Assembly (NCBI RefSeq): GCF_026000435.1
Contig: NZ_AP026763.1
Span: 1,736,001 to 1,800,000 of the forward strand
Direction of reading: 5' to 3'
Origin: Vibrio sp. STUT-A11
Lineage (GTDB): Bacteria > Pseudomonadota > Gammaproteobacteria > Enterobacterales > Vibrionaceae
DNA: 64,000 nt
Shown here: positions 43,504 to 52,101 of the stretch, one piece after another
Layout of the letters: each line of letters starts with the position of its first letter
Position numbering within the stretch: position 1 is the stretch's first letter
Notes under the pieces: model-generated
Databases searched by the model: none
What the model was told of the DNA's origin: nothing
The model's input: the letters and a program-made list of their open reading frames with translations, nothing else
Position numbers and translations under genes: made by a program

Positions 43504-44478
43504 TTATTTACTCTCGGAGTTGCTTAAGCTCCAGACATATGATGCAACCAACTGGATCTTGTCTTCACCTAGAATATCTTTCCAGGCAGGCATGACACCA
43601 GAACGGCCATTCATAACAGTTTCAGTAACTGCTGCACGTGAGTCACCAAACAGCCAGTCTTGGTCAGTCAGGTCAGGCGCACCCACTGCTGGGTTACCTT
43701 TACCATCTGTACCGTGACACGCCGCGCATACAACAAAGCGTGCTTTACCTGCTGCTGCTTCACGAGCATTCACTTTACGACCAGAAAGGCTAAGCGCGTA
43801 GCTCACCACTTCTTCAACACCTTCTTCACCAAGCGCATCTTTCCATCCTGGCATTTGGCCAACACGACCATGCATGATGGTTGTTACGATTGCTTGCGGT
43901 TCACCGCCATACAGCCATGCATTATCAGTCAGGTTAGGGAAACCTTGCTGACCACGTGCATCAGAGCCGTGACATTGTGAACAGTTTTGCAAGAACAAAC
44001 GTTGACCAACTTTAAGCGCTTCAGGATCGTTAGCAATTTCCGGAATAGGGCGTAAGCCGTTTTCGTTGTGTGCTAGCTTACGGAAAGCTTCACCAAAGTA
44101 AGCATCCGCATCATCAAGTTCTTTAGCGTATTGGTTAAGTTGTTTGTTCTCTTGTGCCGCAGCGATGGCTTGTTTTGATTCCTCAAGTGAGCGTACTTCT
44201 TGAGCCGAGCTCTCCCAATTCAAAAAGCCTTTAAAGCTTCCTAAACCCGGGAACAAAGCAAGGTACACCGCAGAAAACACGAAAGTACTCACAAAAAGGT
44301 AAGTCCACCACTTAGGCAGCGGGTTGTTTAGCTCGCGAATACCATCGTACTCGTGGCCCATGTCAGCCCCTTCCTCGACGCCCATTTTATCTTTGGCGCA
44401 CCAAGTCAGGAGGATTGCACAGCCTACTAGCGTACCGATAGTAATCACGATAATCCAGAGACTCCAGAATGTAGTCAT
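43504..44478 (-). CDS. ccoP: cbb3 oxidase diheme subunit CcoP
   Basis: This membrane-anchored c-type cytochrome delivers electrons to CcoN. The 324-residue protein has two short N-terminal helices and two heme motifs, CSQCH and CAACH, each followed by methionine ligand segments (GRVGQMPGWKD and GRSGVMPAWKD). Its ATG overlaps the ccoQ stop (TAATG). It is the last gene before the terminator at 43446. Confidence 0.95.
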   Translation of the reverse strand: MTTFWSLWIIVITIGTLVGCAILLTWCAKDKMGVEEGADMGHEYDGIRELNNPLPKWWTYLFVSTFVFSAVYLALFPGLGSFKGFLNWESSAQEVRSLEESKQAIAAAQENKQLNQYAKELDDADAYFGEAFRKLAHNENGLRPIPEIANDPEALKVGQRLFLQNCSQCHGSDARGQQGFPNLTDNAWLYGGEPQAIVTTIMHGRVGQMPGWKDALGEEGVEEVVSYALSLSGRKVNAREAAAGKARFVVCAACHGTDGKGNPAVGAPDLTDQDWLFGDSRAAVTETVMNGRSGVMPAWKDILGEDKIQLVASYVWSLSNSESK

Positions 44479-44651
44479 TACTTCTTCACTCCTTGGTTAT
44501 GTGGGGTCGCTTGTTCTTCGTCAGCAAAGACCAGGTAAGCATCTTCTTCGAAACGCGATTTACGTTTCTTGCTAAATGCCCACCATACAATGCCGATAAA
44601 ACTGGCGAAGAGCACAACGGTATAAACACTATGAATCGTACCGAAATCCAT
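44478..44651 (-). CDS. ccoQ: cbb3 oxidase small subunit CcoQ
   Basis: This is a 57-residue protein with one transmembrane helix: MDFGTIHSVYTVVLFASFIG and then a basic KKRKSRFEED segment, typical of CcoQ, which stabilises the oxidase complex. It starts at 44651 after GGGGGAC-type sequence, ten bases from the ccoO stop, and its TAA overlaps the ccoP ATG. Confidence 0.93.
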   Translation of the reverse strand: MDFGTIHSVYTVVLFASFIGIVWWAFSKKRKSRFEEDAYLVFADEEQATPHNQGVKK

Positions 44652-44660
44652 ACGTCCCCC

Positions 44661-45281
44661 TTACTTCATTGCATGACCAAGAGACTGAAGGTAAGCGATG
44701 ATTGCATCCATCTCTGTTTTACCTTCTACTTCTTTAGCCGCATTCGCGATCTGTTCATCTGTATATGGAACACCGAACTGATCACGGAACAACTCAAGCT
44801 TCTTCTGTGTCAAACTGCCGTCTAAGACGTTTTCAGCTAACCATGGGAAACCAGGCATGTTTGATTCTGGAACAAGTTCACGTGGATCGATTAGGTGAAC
44901 ACGGTGCCACTCGTCAGAATAACGACCACCTACGCGAGCCAGATCTGGACCAGTACGCTTAGAACCCCAAAGGAAAGGGTGTTCCCAAACGCTTTCACCA
45001 GCGACAGAGTAGTGACCGTAACGCTCTGTTTCTGAACGGAAAGGGCGTACCATCTGGCTGTGACAAACGCTACAACCTTCACGGATGTATAGATCACGAC
45101 CTTCCATTTCAAGAGGCGTATAAGCGCGTAGGTTTTCTACAGGCTCAGTAGTTTGTTTTTGGAAAATCAGCGGCGTGATTTCAACAAGCGCGCCCCAACT
45201 GATAGCAAAAACGATAAAAATAGCCAACAAACCGACATTACGTTCTAGGAATTCATGGCGATTATTAGAATTATTACTCAT
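44661..45281 (-). CDS. ccoO: cbb3 oxidase monoheme subunit CcoO
   Basis: This 206-residue membrane-bound cytochrome c has one N-terminal helix, a single heme motif CSVCH followed by SQMVRPFRSETERYG, and the axial methionine region ESNMPGFPW. It is the electron-transfer subunit that binds directly to CcoN. It lies 13 bases after the ccoN stop. Confidence 0.95.
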   Translation of the reverse strand: MSNNSNNRHEFLERNVGLLAIFIVFAISWGALVEITPLIFQKQTTEPVENLRAYTPLEMEGRDLYIREGCSVCHSQMVRPFRSETERYGHYSVAGESVWEHPFLWGSKRTGPDLARVGGRYSDEWHRVHLIDPRELVPESNMPGFPWLAENVLDGSLTQKKLELFRDQFGVPYTDEQIANAAKEVEGKTEMDAIIAYLQSLGHAMK

Positions 45282-45294
45282 TCTTTAAATCTCC

Positions 45295-46722
45295 TTATGC
45301 CGGATGCGGGATAGCCTTAAGGCTCTCTTTAGGTGCAGATACTGTTTTGTACGTGTTGTATGCCATTAGAATCATACCTGATAGGAAGATTAAACCACCT
45401 AGGAAACGTACAAAATAGAATGGGTATGACGCTTGTACCGACTCAACAAAGCTGTAAGTCAGAGTACCGTCAGAGTTAACTGCGCGCCACATTAGGCCTT
45501 GCATAACACCAGAGATCCACATCGCTACGATGTATAGAACCGTACCGATTGTTGCTAACCAGAAATGCACGTTAACCAAACCAACTGAGTACATACGCTC
45601 TTGGCCGAACAGACGAGGTACCAAGTGGTAAACCGAACCGATAGACACCATAGCTACCCAACCCAAAGCACCAGAGTGAACGTGACCAATGGTCCAGTCG
45701 GTGTAGTGAGAAAGCGCGTTTACTGTCTTGATTGCCATCATTGGGCCTTCGAAGGTAGACATACCGTAGAAAGACAACGAAACAATTAGGAAACGTAGGA
45801 TAGGGTCATAACGAAGTTTATGCCAAGCCCCAGACAGCGTCATAATACCGTTGATCATACCACCCCAAGATGGAGCAAATAGAACCAATGACATCACCAT
45901 ACCCAAAGACTGAGTCCAGTCAGGTAGAGCAGTATAGTGAAGGTGGTGAGGGCCAGCCCAAATGTATAGAGAGATCAATGCCCAGAAGTGAACGATAGAT
46001 AAACGGTAAGAATAAACAGGACGTTCAGCTTGTTTAGGGACGAAGTAGTACATCATACCTAGGAAACCAGCGGTCAGTAGGAAACCTACCGCATTGTGTC
46101 CATACCACCATTGAACCATCGCATCCACTGCTCCAGAATAAATCGAGTACGACTTAGTCAAGGAAACAGGAACTGCCATGCTGTTCACGATGTGAAGTAC
46201 TGCTACGGTGATGATAAACGCGCCGAAGAACCAGTTGGCCACATAAATGTGGGAGGTCTTACGTTTTACCAATGTTCCGAAGAACACCACTGCGTACGAA
46301 ACCCATACAATCGCAATCGCGATATCAATAGGCCATTCCAGCTCAGCGTACTCTTTAGAGGTAGTCATCCCCTGTGGTAGAGTAATAGCCGCAGCTAAGA
46401 TAATTGCTTGCCAACCCCAAAAGGTGAAGGCAACGAGTGGGCCACCAAAAAGACGTGTTTGACAAGTACGCTGAACAACATAATAAGATGTTGCGAACAG
46501 GGCACTGGTACCAAACGCAAAAATTACCGCATTAGTATGCAGCGGACGTAAACGACTGTACGTCAACCACGGCGTATCAAAGTTTAGCTGTGGCCAAACT
46601 AATTGAGCGGCAATCAAAACACCAACAGCCATACCAACTATGCCCCATAAAATGGTCACTAGGGTAAATTGGCGAACGACTGTATAGTTGTAGTTTTGTT
46701 CAAGCTGCTTTACTTGGCTCAT
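45295..46722 (-). CDS. ccoN: cbb3 oxidase catalytic subunit CcoN
   Basis: This is the catalytic heme-copper oxidase subunit, which reduces oxygen at very low concentration. About 475 residues hold twelve helices. Ligand histidines are visible in RPLHTNAVIF, WWYGHNAVGFL, GPHHLHYTA and HVHSGALGW. The ATG at 46722 with GGAAG eight bases upstream is chosen over a TTG at 46737. It is first in ccoNOQP. No good FNR box was found before it, which is surprising for this operon; the upstream region has only a TTGAATT palindrome. Confidence 0.95.
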   Translation of the reverse strand: MSQVKQLEQNYNYTVVRQFTLVTILWGIVGMAVGVLIAAQLVWPQLNFDTPWLTYSRLRPLHTNAVIFAFGTSALFATSYYVVQRTCQTRLFGGPLVAFTFWGWQAIILAAAITLPQGMTTSKEYAELEWPIDIAIAIVWVSYAVVFFGTLVKRKTSHIYVANWFFGAFIITVAVLHIVNSMAVPVSLTKSYSIYSGAVDAMVQWWYGHNAVGFLLTAGFLGMMYYFVPKQAERPVYSYRLSIVHFWALISLYIWAGPHHLHYTALPDWTQSLGMVMSLVLFAPSWGGMINGIMTLSGAWHKLRYDPILRFLIVSLSFYGMSTFEGPMMAIKTVNALSHYTDWTIGHVHSGALGWVAMVSIGSVYHLVPRLFGQERMYSVGLVNVHFWLATIGTVLYIVAMWISGVMQGLMWRAVNSDGTLTYSFVESVQASYPFYFVRFLGGLIFLSGMILMAYNTYKTVSAPKESLKAIPHPA

Positions 46723-46879
46723 TATGCATGCTTCCAATTTCTAATTAACTACACTTTTACTTCCAACACGACTTGCGTCGTAACACCACCCAAGTAAACT
46801 CTAGAATTCAAGTGTTATCATCACTTTATTTCCATTGCTGACTTTAATAAAAAGTGGCATTTTCAGCTCGACACTATAC

Positions 46880-46896
46880 TTGAATTAACAATTCAA
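46880..46896. promoter_or_regulatory. Palindrome TTGAATT-N3-AATTCAA between ccoN and the divergent gene
   Basis: Perfect 7-bp inverted repeat in the 258-base divergent region. It resembles but does not match an FNR box. It may be a binding site for another regulator or part of a promoter. Confidence 0.3.
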
Positions 46897-46980
46897 TGAC
46901 AGGGTAGTAACCTTAATGAAGCTCGGTAACACATTTTTTATTTAAAAAGTTTGAAGTTTGTAACAAGGATATTGGTATTT

Positions 46981-47337
46981 ATGCCGGCACAAAAGTTAAC
47001 AAAGGCGAGACTCGCACAAATCTTAATCATGCTCAGTGTTTTAGTTGGCGCATTTTTATGGCGAACCTTTACACACGAGTCGCCTAAAAGCGTCGACTGC
47101 TCACAAAAAGAGCGATGTGATGTAACAATTTCAGGGGAAAGAATCACTATTAATCGTGACTCGGAGGGAATTGCTATCGAAACGCCGAAAAGTAACACTC
47201 TGAAAATTGATCTAGATCAATCGGGGCAATTTATTAATGTAGAGGGTATTAATAATAAATTTGAATGGAAGTCTATCTCACCAAGCAAAATTATTCAGCT
47301 TCGAATAGATCAAAATATTGTCGTAGTTCAATTATAA
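46981..47337 (+). CDS. Small membrane-anchored protein divergent from ccoN
   Basis: This 118-residue protein has an N-terminal helix (LAQILIMLSVLVGAFLW) and a soluble, probably periplasmic, beta-rich part with one cysteine pair (DCSQKERCDV). The open frame begins at a TTG at 46951, but the ATG at 46981 is more likely. I do not recognise a named family; the position next to ccoNOQP is the same in V. cholerae as I remember it. A link to copper or redox sensing is only a guess from the cysteine pair and position. Confidence 0.6.
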   Translation: MPAQKLTKARLAQILIMLSVLVGAFLWRTFTHESPKSVDCSQKERCDVTISGERITINRDSEGIAIETPKSNTLKIDLDQSGQFINVEGINNKFEWKSISPSKIIQLRIDQNIVVVQL

Positions 47338-47450
47338 ATTGGATATGAACCGAGATAATTTGAACTTCTTTTAGAAAATTGAAACTTCTTACTTAGTGAT
47401 AATTGGTGGGAGTGGTATAACAATAAAGTCATGAACAAATTTAAAAGCGT

Positions 47451-48632
47451 ATGCAGTGCCAATCAGTTTTTACTCATATTACAGATGAACATTTAGCGGT
47501 TAAAGAACTCCGTTCTGAGCTGATCCTAAATAATCCAGCATACGTCATATGTTATTACACAGAAGAGTACAACTTTGAGTTAATACGCAAAGCGCTACTC
47601 CAGTACTTTCCTGATACGCCTTTCCATGGCGCGAGTTCTTGCCAAGCAGTAATGACGGACCAGGGTTTTCATTCCGGTCCAGTCATTGCCGCACTTGCTA
47701 TTTACGATCACGGTCCACATGCGTACGGGACTGGTATTTCACACTGTACTCAAAACGAAGGCGTCATGAATGCACTGGATATGGCACTTCAAGATGCCAA
47801 TCGAGTAGGGGAAATACCCGACTTAATCCTACTCCATGCCACTCCTGGGAACGAAGAATCAATCATCGAATCTATCGATGAAAAGTTTGGAACATTGGTA
47901 CCGATTATTGGTGGTTCTGCAGCCGACAACAACATTGAAAGAAAGTGGTCCGTCATTACCGCACAAGGTCAACAGCAGTCAGGGGTGAGCCTCACTTTAT
48001 TTTATTCGTCACAACATGTTGATATCGCTTTTAGTGCAGGGCACACCTCGACAAACATAAAAGGTATTGCCACTAAAACCAAAGGGCGTTGTTTACTAGA
48101 GATTGATGGAGAGCCTGCATTAGAACGCTATAGACAGTGGACCAATCATCAGCAAAATCAAATAGGTATCGATAACCTGCTATTCACGAACTCCAGTGCT
48201 TATCCTATAGGAAGAATCGCTGGCTATTTGTACGACAGGCCATACTACAAACTATCTCATCCTATAAGAGAAACAGCAGAAGGAGGCATCGAACTCTTTA
48301 CTAATATTGCTGAAGGAGAAGAGATCACTTTAATGAAAGGCAGTCGCGAACACTTGATAGCGCGAGCGGCAAAAGTTGTGAATATTGCGTTCAACCAAAA
48401 ATTAGAAGATTCTCGTAAAATTGGTGTGATCAACATCTTTTGCGCAGGCCCTATGTTGCACTTAAAGCAAGACATGAACAGCGTTTGTGAACAAATCAAC
48501 CAAGAACTGGAACACCTACCATTTATATGCCCATTTACCTTTGGTGAACAAGGAAGATTTATTGGTGGCGAAAATGGACATGGGAACCTCATGATCTCAT
48601 CAGCGATATTCCACAAGCCTTATGAAAGATAA
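47451..48632 (+). CDS. nosP: FIST-domain nitric-oxide sensor NosP
   Basis: This 393-residue soluble protein has FIST_N (to about residue 220) and FIST_C domains, seen in FHGASSCQAVM, IGGSAADNNIERKW and, near the end, PFICPFTFGEQGRFIGGENGH. In Pseudomonas and Vibrio this family (NosP) binds heme and nitric oxide and controls a partner kinase, NahK/VpsV. The partner gene overlaps its end by 11 bases, which supports that call. The heme ligand cannot be fixed from sequence alone. Confidence 0.82.
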   Translation: MQCQSVFTHITDEHLAVKELRSELILNNPAYVICYYTEEYNFELIRKALLQYFPDTPFHGASSCQAVMTDQGFHSGPVIAALAIYDHGPHAYGTGISHCTQNEGVMNALDMALQDANRVGEIPDLILLHATPGNEESIIESIDEKFGTLVPIIGGSAADNNIERKWSVITAQGQQQSGVSLTLFYSSQHVDIAFSAGHTSTNIKGIATKTKGRCLLEIDGEPALERYRQWTNHQQNQIGIDNLLFTNSSAYPIGRIAGYLYDRPYYKLSHPIRETAEGGIELFTNIAEGEEITLMKGSREHLIARAAKVVNIAFNQKLEDSRKIGVINIFCAGPMLHLKQDMNSVCEQINQELEHLPFICPFTFGEQGRFIGGENGHGNLMISSAIFHKPYER

Positions 48633-50352
48633 ATATTTAGAAACCTACCAACAAGAAGCGCTACAGGAAGCGTTGGTTGAGTTACAGCAAGCAAAGCAGA
48701 GAGAAAAATTACTGGCTGATGAAAACAAAGCTATTCTCTCGGCAATATCAGCGATGAGCGAAGCCAAAAACCGTAATGAGATTTTCTCTGGGTTAAACAC
48801 AGTCTTAAAAAAGTACATTCGCTTTGAAGATTTTATCGTAATCACCCGCGATGACAACAGGCAACCTTTTAAAACCCTAATATCAACAAATCAGGTCTTC
48901 AACAGAGTCAACTGGTTACACGGTAACACGTTGGAACGCGCGTTAAATGGTGAGTGTATTTTACTGTTCGAGCCATTAAAATTGGGTGAATTTGCTAACC
49001 TAAACATATTCGTTAAGAACCACGTGAACTCAGTCATCATGACTGGTATTCGCTCGGAAGTAACGCAAAATATCATCCTACTGATTGGGGGACAAAAAGG
49101 GCACTTCAGTATTGAAAACAGAGAAACACTTCGACGCTTTCGCCCGCTCATAGAACGAGCGGTCATTGATATCGAGACGAAAGAAAAGTTACAACGTATC
49201 GTTGATGTACGGACGACAGAGTTAGCGAAAGCGCGAGAAGAAGCCGAACTCGCGAACCAATCCAAGTCCGAGTTTCTAGCCATGATGAGCCACGAAATCC
49301 GAACCCCGCTAAACTCCGTGCTTGGTATGCTCGATATTTTAAGACAATCGACATTATCCAACGAGCAGTTCGAAGCACTATGTCAGATGGAGAGCTCTGC
49401 CGAACTGCTTCTAGCCATCATCAGTGATATCCTCGACCTCTCTAAAATAGAATCGGGCAGCTTTCAGTTACATGAGCAGTGGACCAATCTTGGTGACGCT
49501 GTCACCTTTGTCATTTCCCAGCAAAAACAGATAGCTAGAAGTAAAAATTTAGCTTTCCACCTGGATTGTAGTATACCGCCTGACAAACAGTATTGGATTG
49601 ACTCAACCCGATTATCTCAAGTTTTATTTAACCTTATTGGTAACGCAATTAAATTCACTGATCATGGCAATGTAAATGTCTCAGTATCAGAACAGAAAGA
49701 CGAGCTAATTATTTCCGTCTCTGACACGGGTATTGGTATTTCAAAAGCCAAACAATCACGCTTATTTACTGCGTTTGATCAAGGCGATAGATCGATAACC
49801 AGACGTTTCGGAGGAACAGGATTAGGTCTGGCGATTACCAAACATTTAGTAGAGATGATGCGTGGATCTATCTCAGTAGAAAGCGAAGAACATGTGGGGT
49901 CGTCATTCACAATAAAGATTCCAGTGCTAACCAGGCTTCATCAAAATCGTCCCGTTAAAATCGAAGTAAATAGTCCAGTCAAAGCATTGAATTTACTAGT
50001 GGTCGAAGACACGCATTCAAACCAGCTCGTGATTAAATTAATTCTGAATAAGCTAGGTCATAACGTTCACATCTCAAGTCACGGTGAAGAAGCGCTGATG
50101 TTTCTGGAAGAAAACAGTGACTCAATCGACATGATACTGATGGACGTGTCGATGCCAGTAATGGATGGTATTACCGCAACGCGCTTGATCCGAGAAAAAG
50201 GCATCACGATTCCAATCATCGCATTAACAGCGCACGCTTTAGAAAGTGACCGTGACAAATGCTTAGAAGCCGGTATGGACAGCTTCATTTCCAAACCAGT
50301 CCGTAGACAAGACATCTACGAAGCCATTCAAGTGTTTGTAGAAAATGATTAG
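48622..50352 (+). CDS. nahK: Hybrid histidine kinase partnered with NosP (NahK/VpsV type)
   Basis: This 576-residue cytoplasmic hybrid kinase has an N-terminal coiled coil, a GAF-like region (residues about 45-190), and a HisKA box SEFLAMMSHEIRTPLNSVLGM with the phospho-acceptor His. The ATPase domain has N, G1 (DTGIGIS) and G2 (GTGLGLA) boxes. A C-terminal receiver has the acceptor Asp in DMILMDVSMPVMDG. No membrane helix is seen, in line with control by soluble NosP. In V. cholerae this pair links nitric oxide to biofilm control (memory). A perfect matS-like 13-mer lies inside it. Confidence 0.85.
   Translation: MKDKYLETYQQEALQEALVELQQAKQREKLLADENKAILSAISAMSEAKNRNEIFSGLNTVLKKYIRFEDFIVITRDDNRQPFKTLISTNQVFNRVNWLHGNTLERALNGECILLFEPLKLGEFANLNIFVKNHVNSVIMTGIRSEVTQNIILLIGGQKGHFSIENRETLRRFRPLIERAVIDIETKEKLQRIVDVRTTELAKAREEAELANQSKSEFLAMMSHEIRTPLNSVLGMLDILRQSTLSNEQFEALCQMESSAELLLAIISDILDLSKIESGSFQLHEQWTNLGDAVTFVISQQKQIARSKNLAFHLDCSIPPDKQYWIDSTRLSQVLFNLIGNAIKFTDHGNVNVSVSEQKDELIISVSDTGIGISKAKQSRLFTAFDQGDRSITRRFGGTGLGLAITKHLVEMMRGSISVESEEHVGSSFTIKIPVLTRLHQNRPVKIEVNSPVKALNLLVVEDTHSNQLVIKLILNKLGHNVHISSHGEEALMFLEENSDSIDMILMDVSMPVMDGITATRLIREKGITIPIIALTAHALESDRDKCLEAGMDSFISKPVRRQDIYEAIQVFVEND
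49493..49505. other. matS site, perfect consensus GTGACRNYGTCAC
   Basis: GTGACGCTGTCAC inside nahK. It fits the MatP binding consensus at every position. It supports placement in the Ter macrodomain, 1 kb from dif and 6 kb from matP. Confidence 0.6.
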
Positions 50353-50353
50353 C

Positions 50354-50401
50354 CTTAATATAGATCTTAACAATCGATAGATTATTAAGATCTATATTAA
50401 G
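50354..50401 (+). terminator. Long A/T-rich hairpin after nahK
   Basis: CTTAATATAGATCTTAA and TTAAGATCTATATTAAG form a perfect 17-bp stem around a 14-base loop, three bases after the nahK stop. A T-containing but not pure T tail follows. Confidence 0.6.
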
Positions 50402-50514
50402 TATTTTATGGTAAATAGTCATTATGTTTAATCAAAGCCTTAAATCCCTAGATTACATCAAAATAAGAGAGGGATAGGCTAGACTAAGAAAGATTTGGCG
50501 TAGCGTCATACGTT

Positions 50515-50542
50515 ATTTAACATAATATACATAATGCGTAGT
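50515..50542 (-). other. dif-like site for XerCD resolution of chromosome dimers
   Basis: Read on the minus strand: a XerC arm ACTACGCATTA (50532-50542), a centre TGTATA (50526-50531) and a XerD arm TTATGTTAAAT (50515-50525). The XerD arm and centre equal E. coli dif; the XerC arm matches E. coli and V. cholerae dif1 except at the outer positions. The site lies just after nahK, which is also the dif1 neighbourhood of V. cholerae where CTX phage inserts (memory). Confidence 0.8.
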
Positions 50543-50547
50543 AGAGC

Positions 50548-52096
50548 TGTAGGAGCAAAGTTGTAATGTCACGTTTTAGCAAAGTTAAAATGTCTCTTTT
50601 TTGGGTTCTGCAGCTAGCCTCATTCTTATGTGAACTTATTTAAGGGACATTGGGATGCTGGTAACTATGAGTGACAAAGACCTTTCACGTTACAAAGTGA
50701 TCAATGATGTTTGTGAACATCGTTTACGCCGTGCAGATGCGGCAGAGATCCTCAACTTGAGTGAGCGCCAAGTTCAACGCCTAATGAACCGGCTACGAGA
50801 GTCCGGTGCGGCCAGTTTGGTGCATGGTGCTCGCGGTAAGCCAAGTAATAATCGTATCTCCAGTGATTATCGTCAGACTATCTTAGCCATTGTTCGAAAG
50901 CATTATGCGGATTTTGCTCCAACATTAGCACAAGAAAAATTGTTAGAGCTCCATAATTTACCTCTTTCCAATGAGACCTTACGCCAGTGGATGATCGCCG
51001 ATGGTCTCTGGGTTCCACACTCACAACGTCAACCTCGCGTTTACCAACCTCGTTATCGTCGTGACTGTTTAGGCGAACTGATCCAGATTGATGGCTCACA
51101 CCACGATTGGTTTGAAGGACGCAGCCCTAAGTGCTGTCTCTTGGTCTACATCGATGATGCGACGGGACGTTTGATGAACCTACGCTTCAGTGATACCGAA
51201 TCTGCCTTTGATTGCATGGTGGCCACACGGGAATACCTAAATCAACATGGCAAGCCTGTGGCTTTTTACAGCGATAAACACTCGATATTTCGAGTCAACC
51301 AAGAGCATCTCAAAAAAGTGGGATTAACCCAATTTGGTCGTATTCTTGATGAGTTCGGGATTGAACTGATTTGTGCGAACAGCTCTCAAGCCAAGGGACG
51401 TGTTGAGCGAGCGAATAAGACGCTACAAGACCGATTAATCAAGGAGATGCGTCTACAAGGCATCAATACCATTGAAGAAGCGAACGCATGGCTTCCCTAC
51501 TTCATTGCCGATTTCAATCGACGTTTTGCCAAGCCTGCAATGTATCCGAAAAACATGCATCGAAAAGTGCGCGAAACCCCGCAGGAACTTGACGATATTT
51601 TCAGTTGGCAGGAAATACGTAAGCTCTCTAAATCACTGACATTTCAATATGACAAAGTGGTTTACCTCATTGAACCAACTGAAGAAAACAGCCGATTGGT
51701 TCACGAGCAAGTAAAAGTCTTAGACTATCCCAACGGAGACATTGCGATAGTGTATGGTCACAGAAAGTTGGAATTTAAAATCTTCGATAAGCTTGAACAT
51801 GTTCAGCAAACCCAAATTGTAGACAACAAGCGATTAGGTCAAGTACTAAAGTTTGCTCAGCAGCAGCAAGAGGAATTCGAGCAACAACAGAAGCGAACCA
51901 GGAGCAAAAAGGCCCCTAAACGCAGAGCTCAACAAAGAGCGCTTCAGGAACAACTAAGGGCGATAAACCCAGTCCTCATCACACCAGAAACTTTCAAAGC
52001 CTCTAACAGTAAAACTTAACTCACCCACTCTATTTAACTCACAGAGGGACATTTCTACTTGGGGAAAAAAGAGGACATTTTAAAATGGGATTGACA
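50548..52096 (+). mobile_element. Insertion sequence of the IS1202/ISNCY type, five bases from dif
   Basis: This 1549-bp element carries one transposase gene. The ends are TGTAGGAGCAAAGTT...AATGTC on the left and, as reverse complement, TGTCAATCCCATTTT...AATGTC on the right; AATGTC falls at the same distance (positions 18-23) from both ends. The flanking five bases AGAGC are found before (50543-50547) and after (52097-52101), a likely 5-bp target duplication. The left end holds a second AGCAAAGTT...AATGTC unit 24 bp further in. The element begins exactly 5 bp from the XerC arm of dif. Family rests on the transposase; the ends are my reading. Confidence 0.75.
50655..52019 (+). CDS. DDE transposase of the dif-adjacent insertion sequence
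   Basis: This 454-residue protein starts with a helix-turn-helix (RRADAAEILNLSERQVQRLM) and an integrase-type DDE core: Asp in LIQIDGSHHDWF, Asp in VAFYSDKHSIF, and Glu in GRVERANKTLQD. A Lys/Arg/Gln-rich tail follows. It is of the ISNCY (IS1202) type. ATGs at 50655 and 50667 are both possible starts; GGGACATTGGG precedes the first. No frameshift or stop is visible, so it is probably active. Confidence 0.85.
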   Translation: MLVTMSDKDLSRYKVINDVCEHRLRRADAAEILNLSERQVQRLMNRLRESGAASLVHGARGKPSNNRISSDYRQTILAIVRKHYADFAPTLAQEKLLELHNLPLSNETLRQWMIADGLWVPHSQRQPRVYQPRYRRDCLGELIQIDGSHHDWFEGRSPKCCLLVYIDDATGRLMNLRFSDTESAFDCMVATREYLNQHGKPVAFYSDKHSIFRVNQEHLKKVGLTQFGRILDEFGIELICANSSQAKGRVERANKTLQDRLIKEMRLQGINTIEEANAWLPYFIADFNRRFAKPAMYPKNMHRKVRETPQELDDIFSWQEIRKLSKSLTFQYDKVVYLIEPTEENSRLVHEQVKVLDYPNGDIAIVYGHRKLEFKIFDKLEHVQQTQIVDNKRLGQVLKFAQQQQEEFEQQQKRTRSKKAPKRRAQQRALQEQLRAINPVLITPETFKASNSKT

Positions 52097-52101
52097 AGAG
52101 C

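Noticed and set aside
46880..46896. FNR box before ccoN
   Set aside because: TTGAATT-N3-AATTCAA does not fit TTGAT-N4-ATCAA in bases or spacing.
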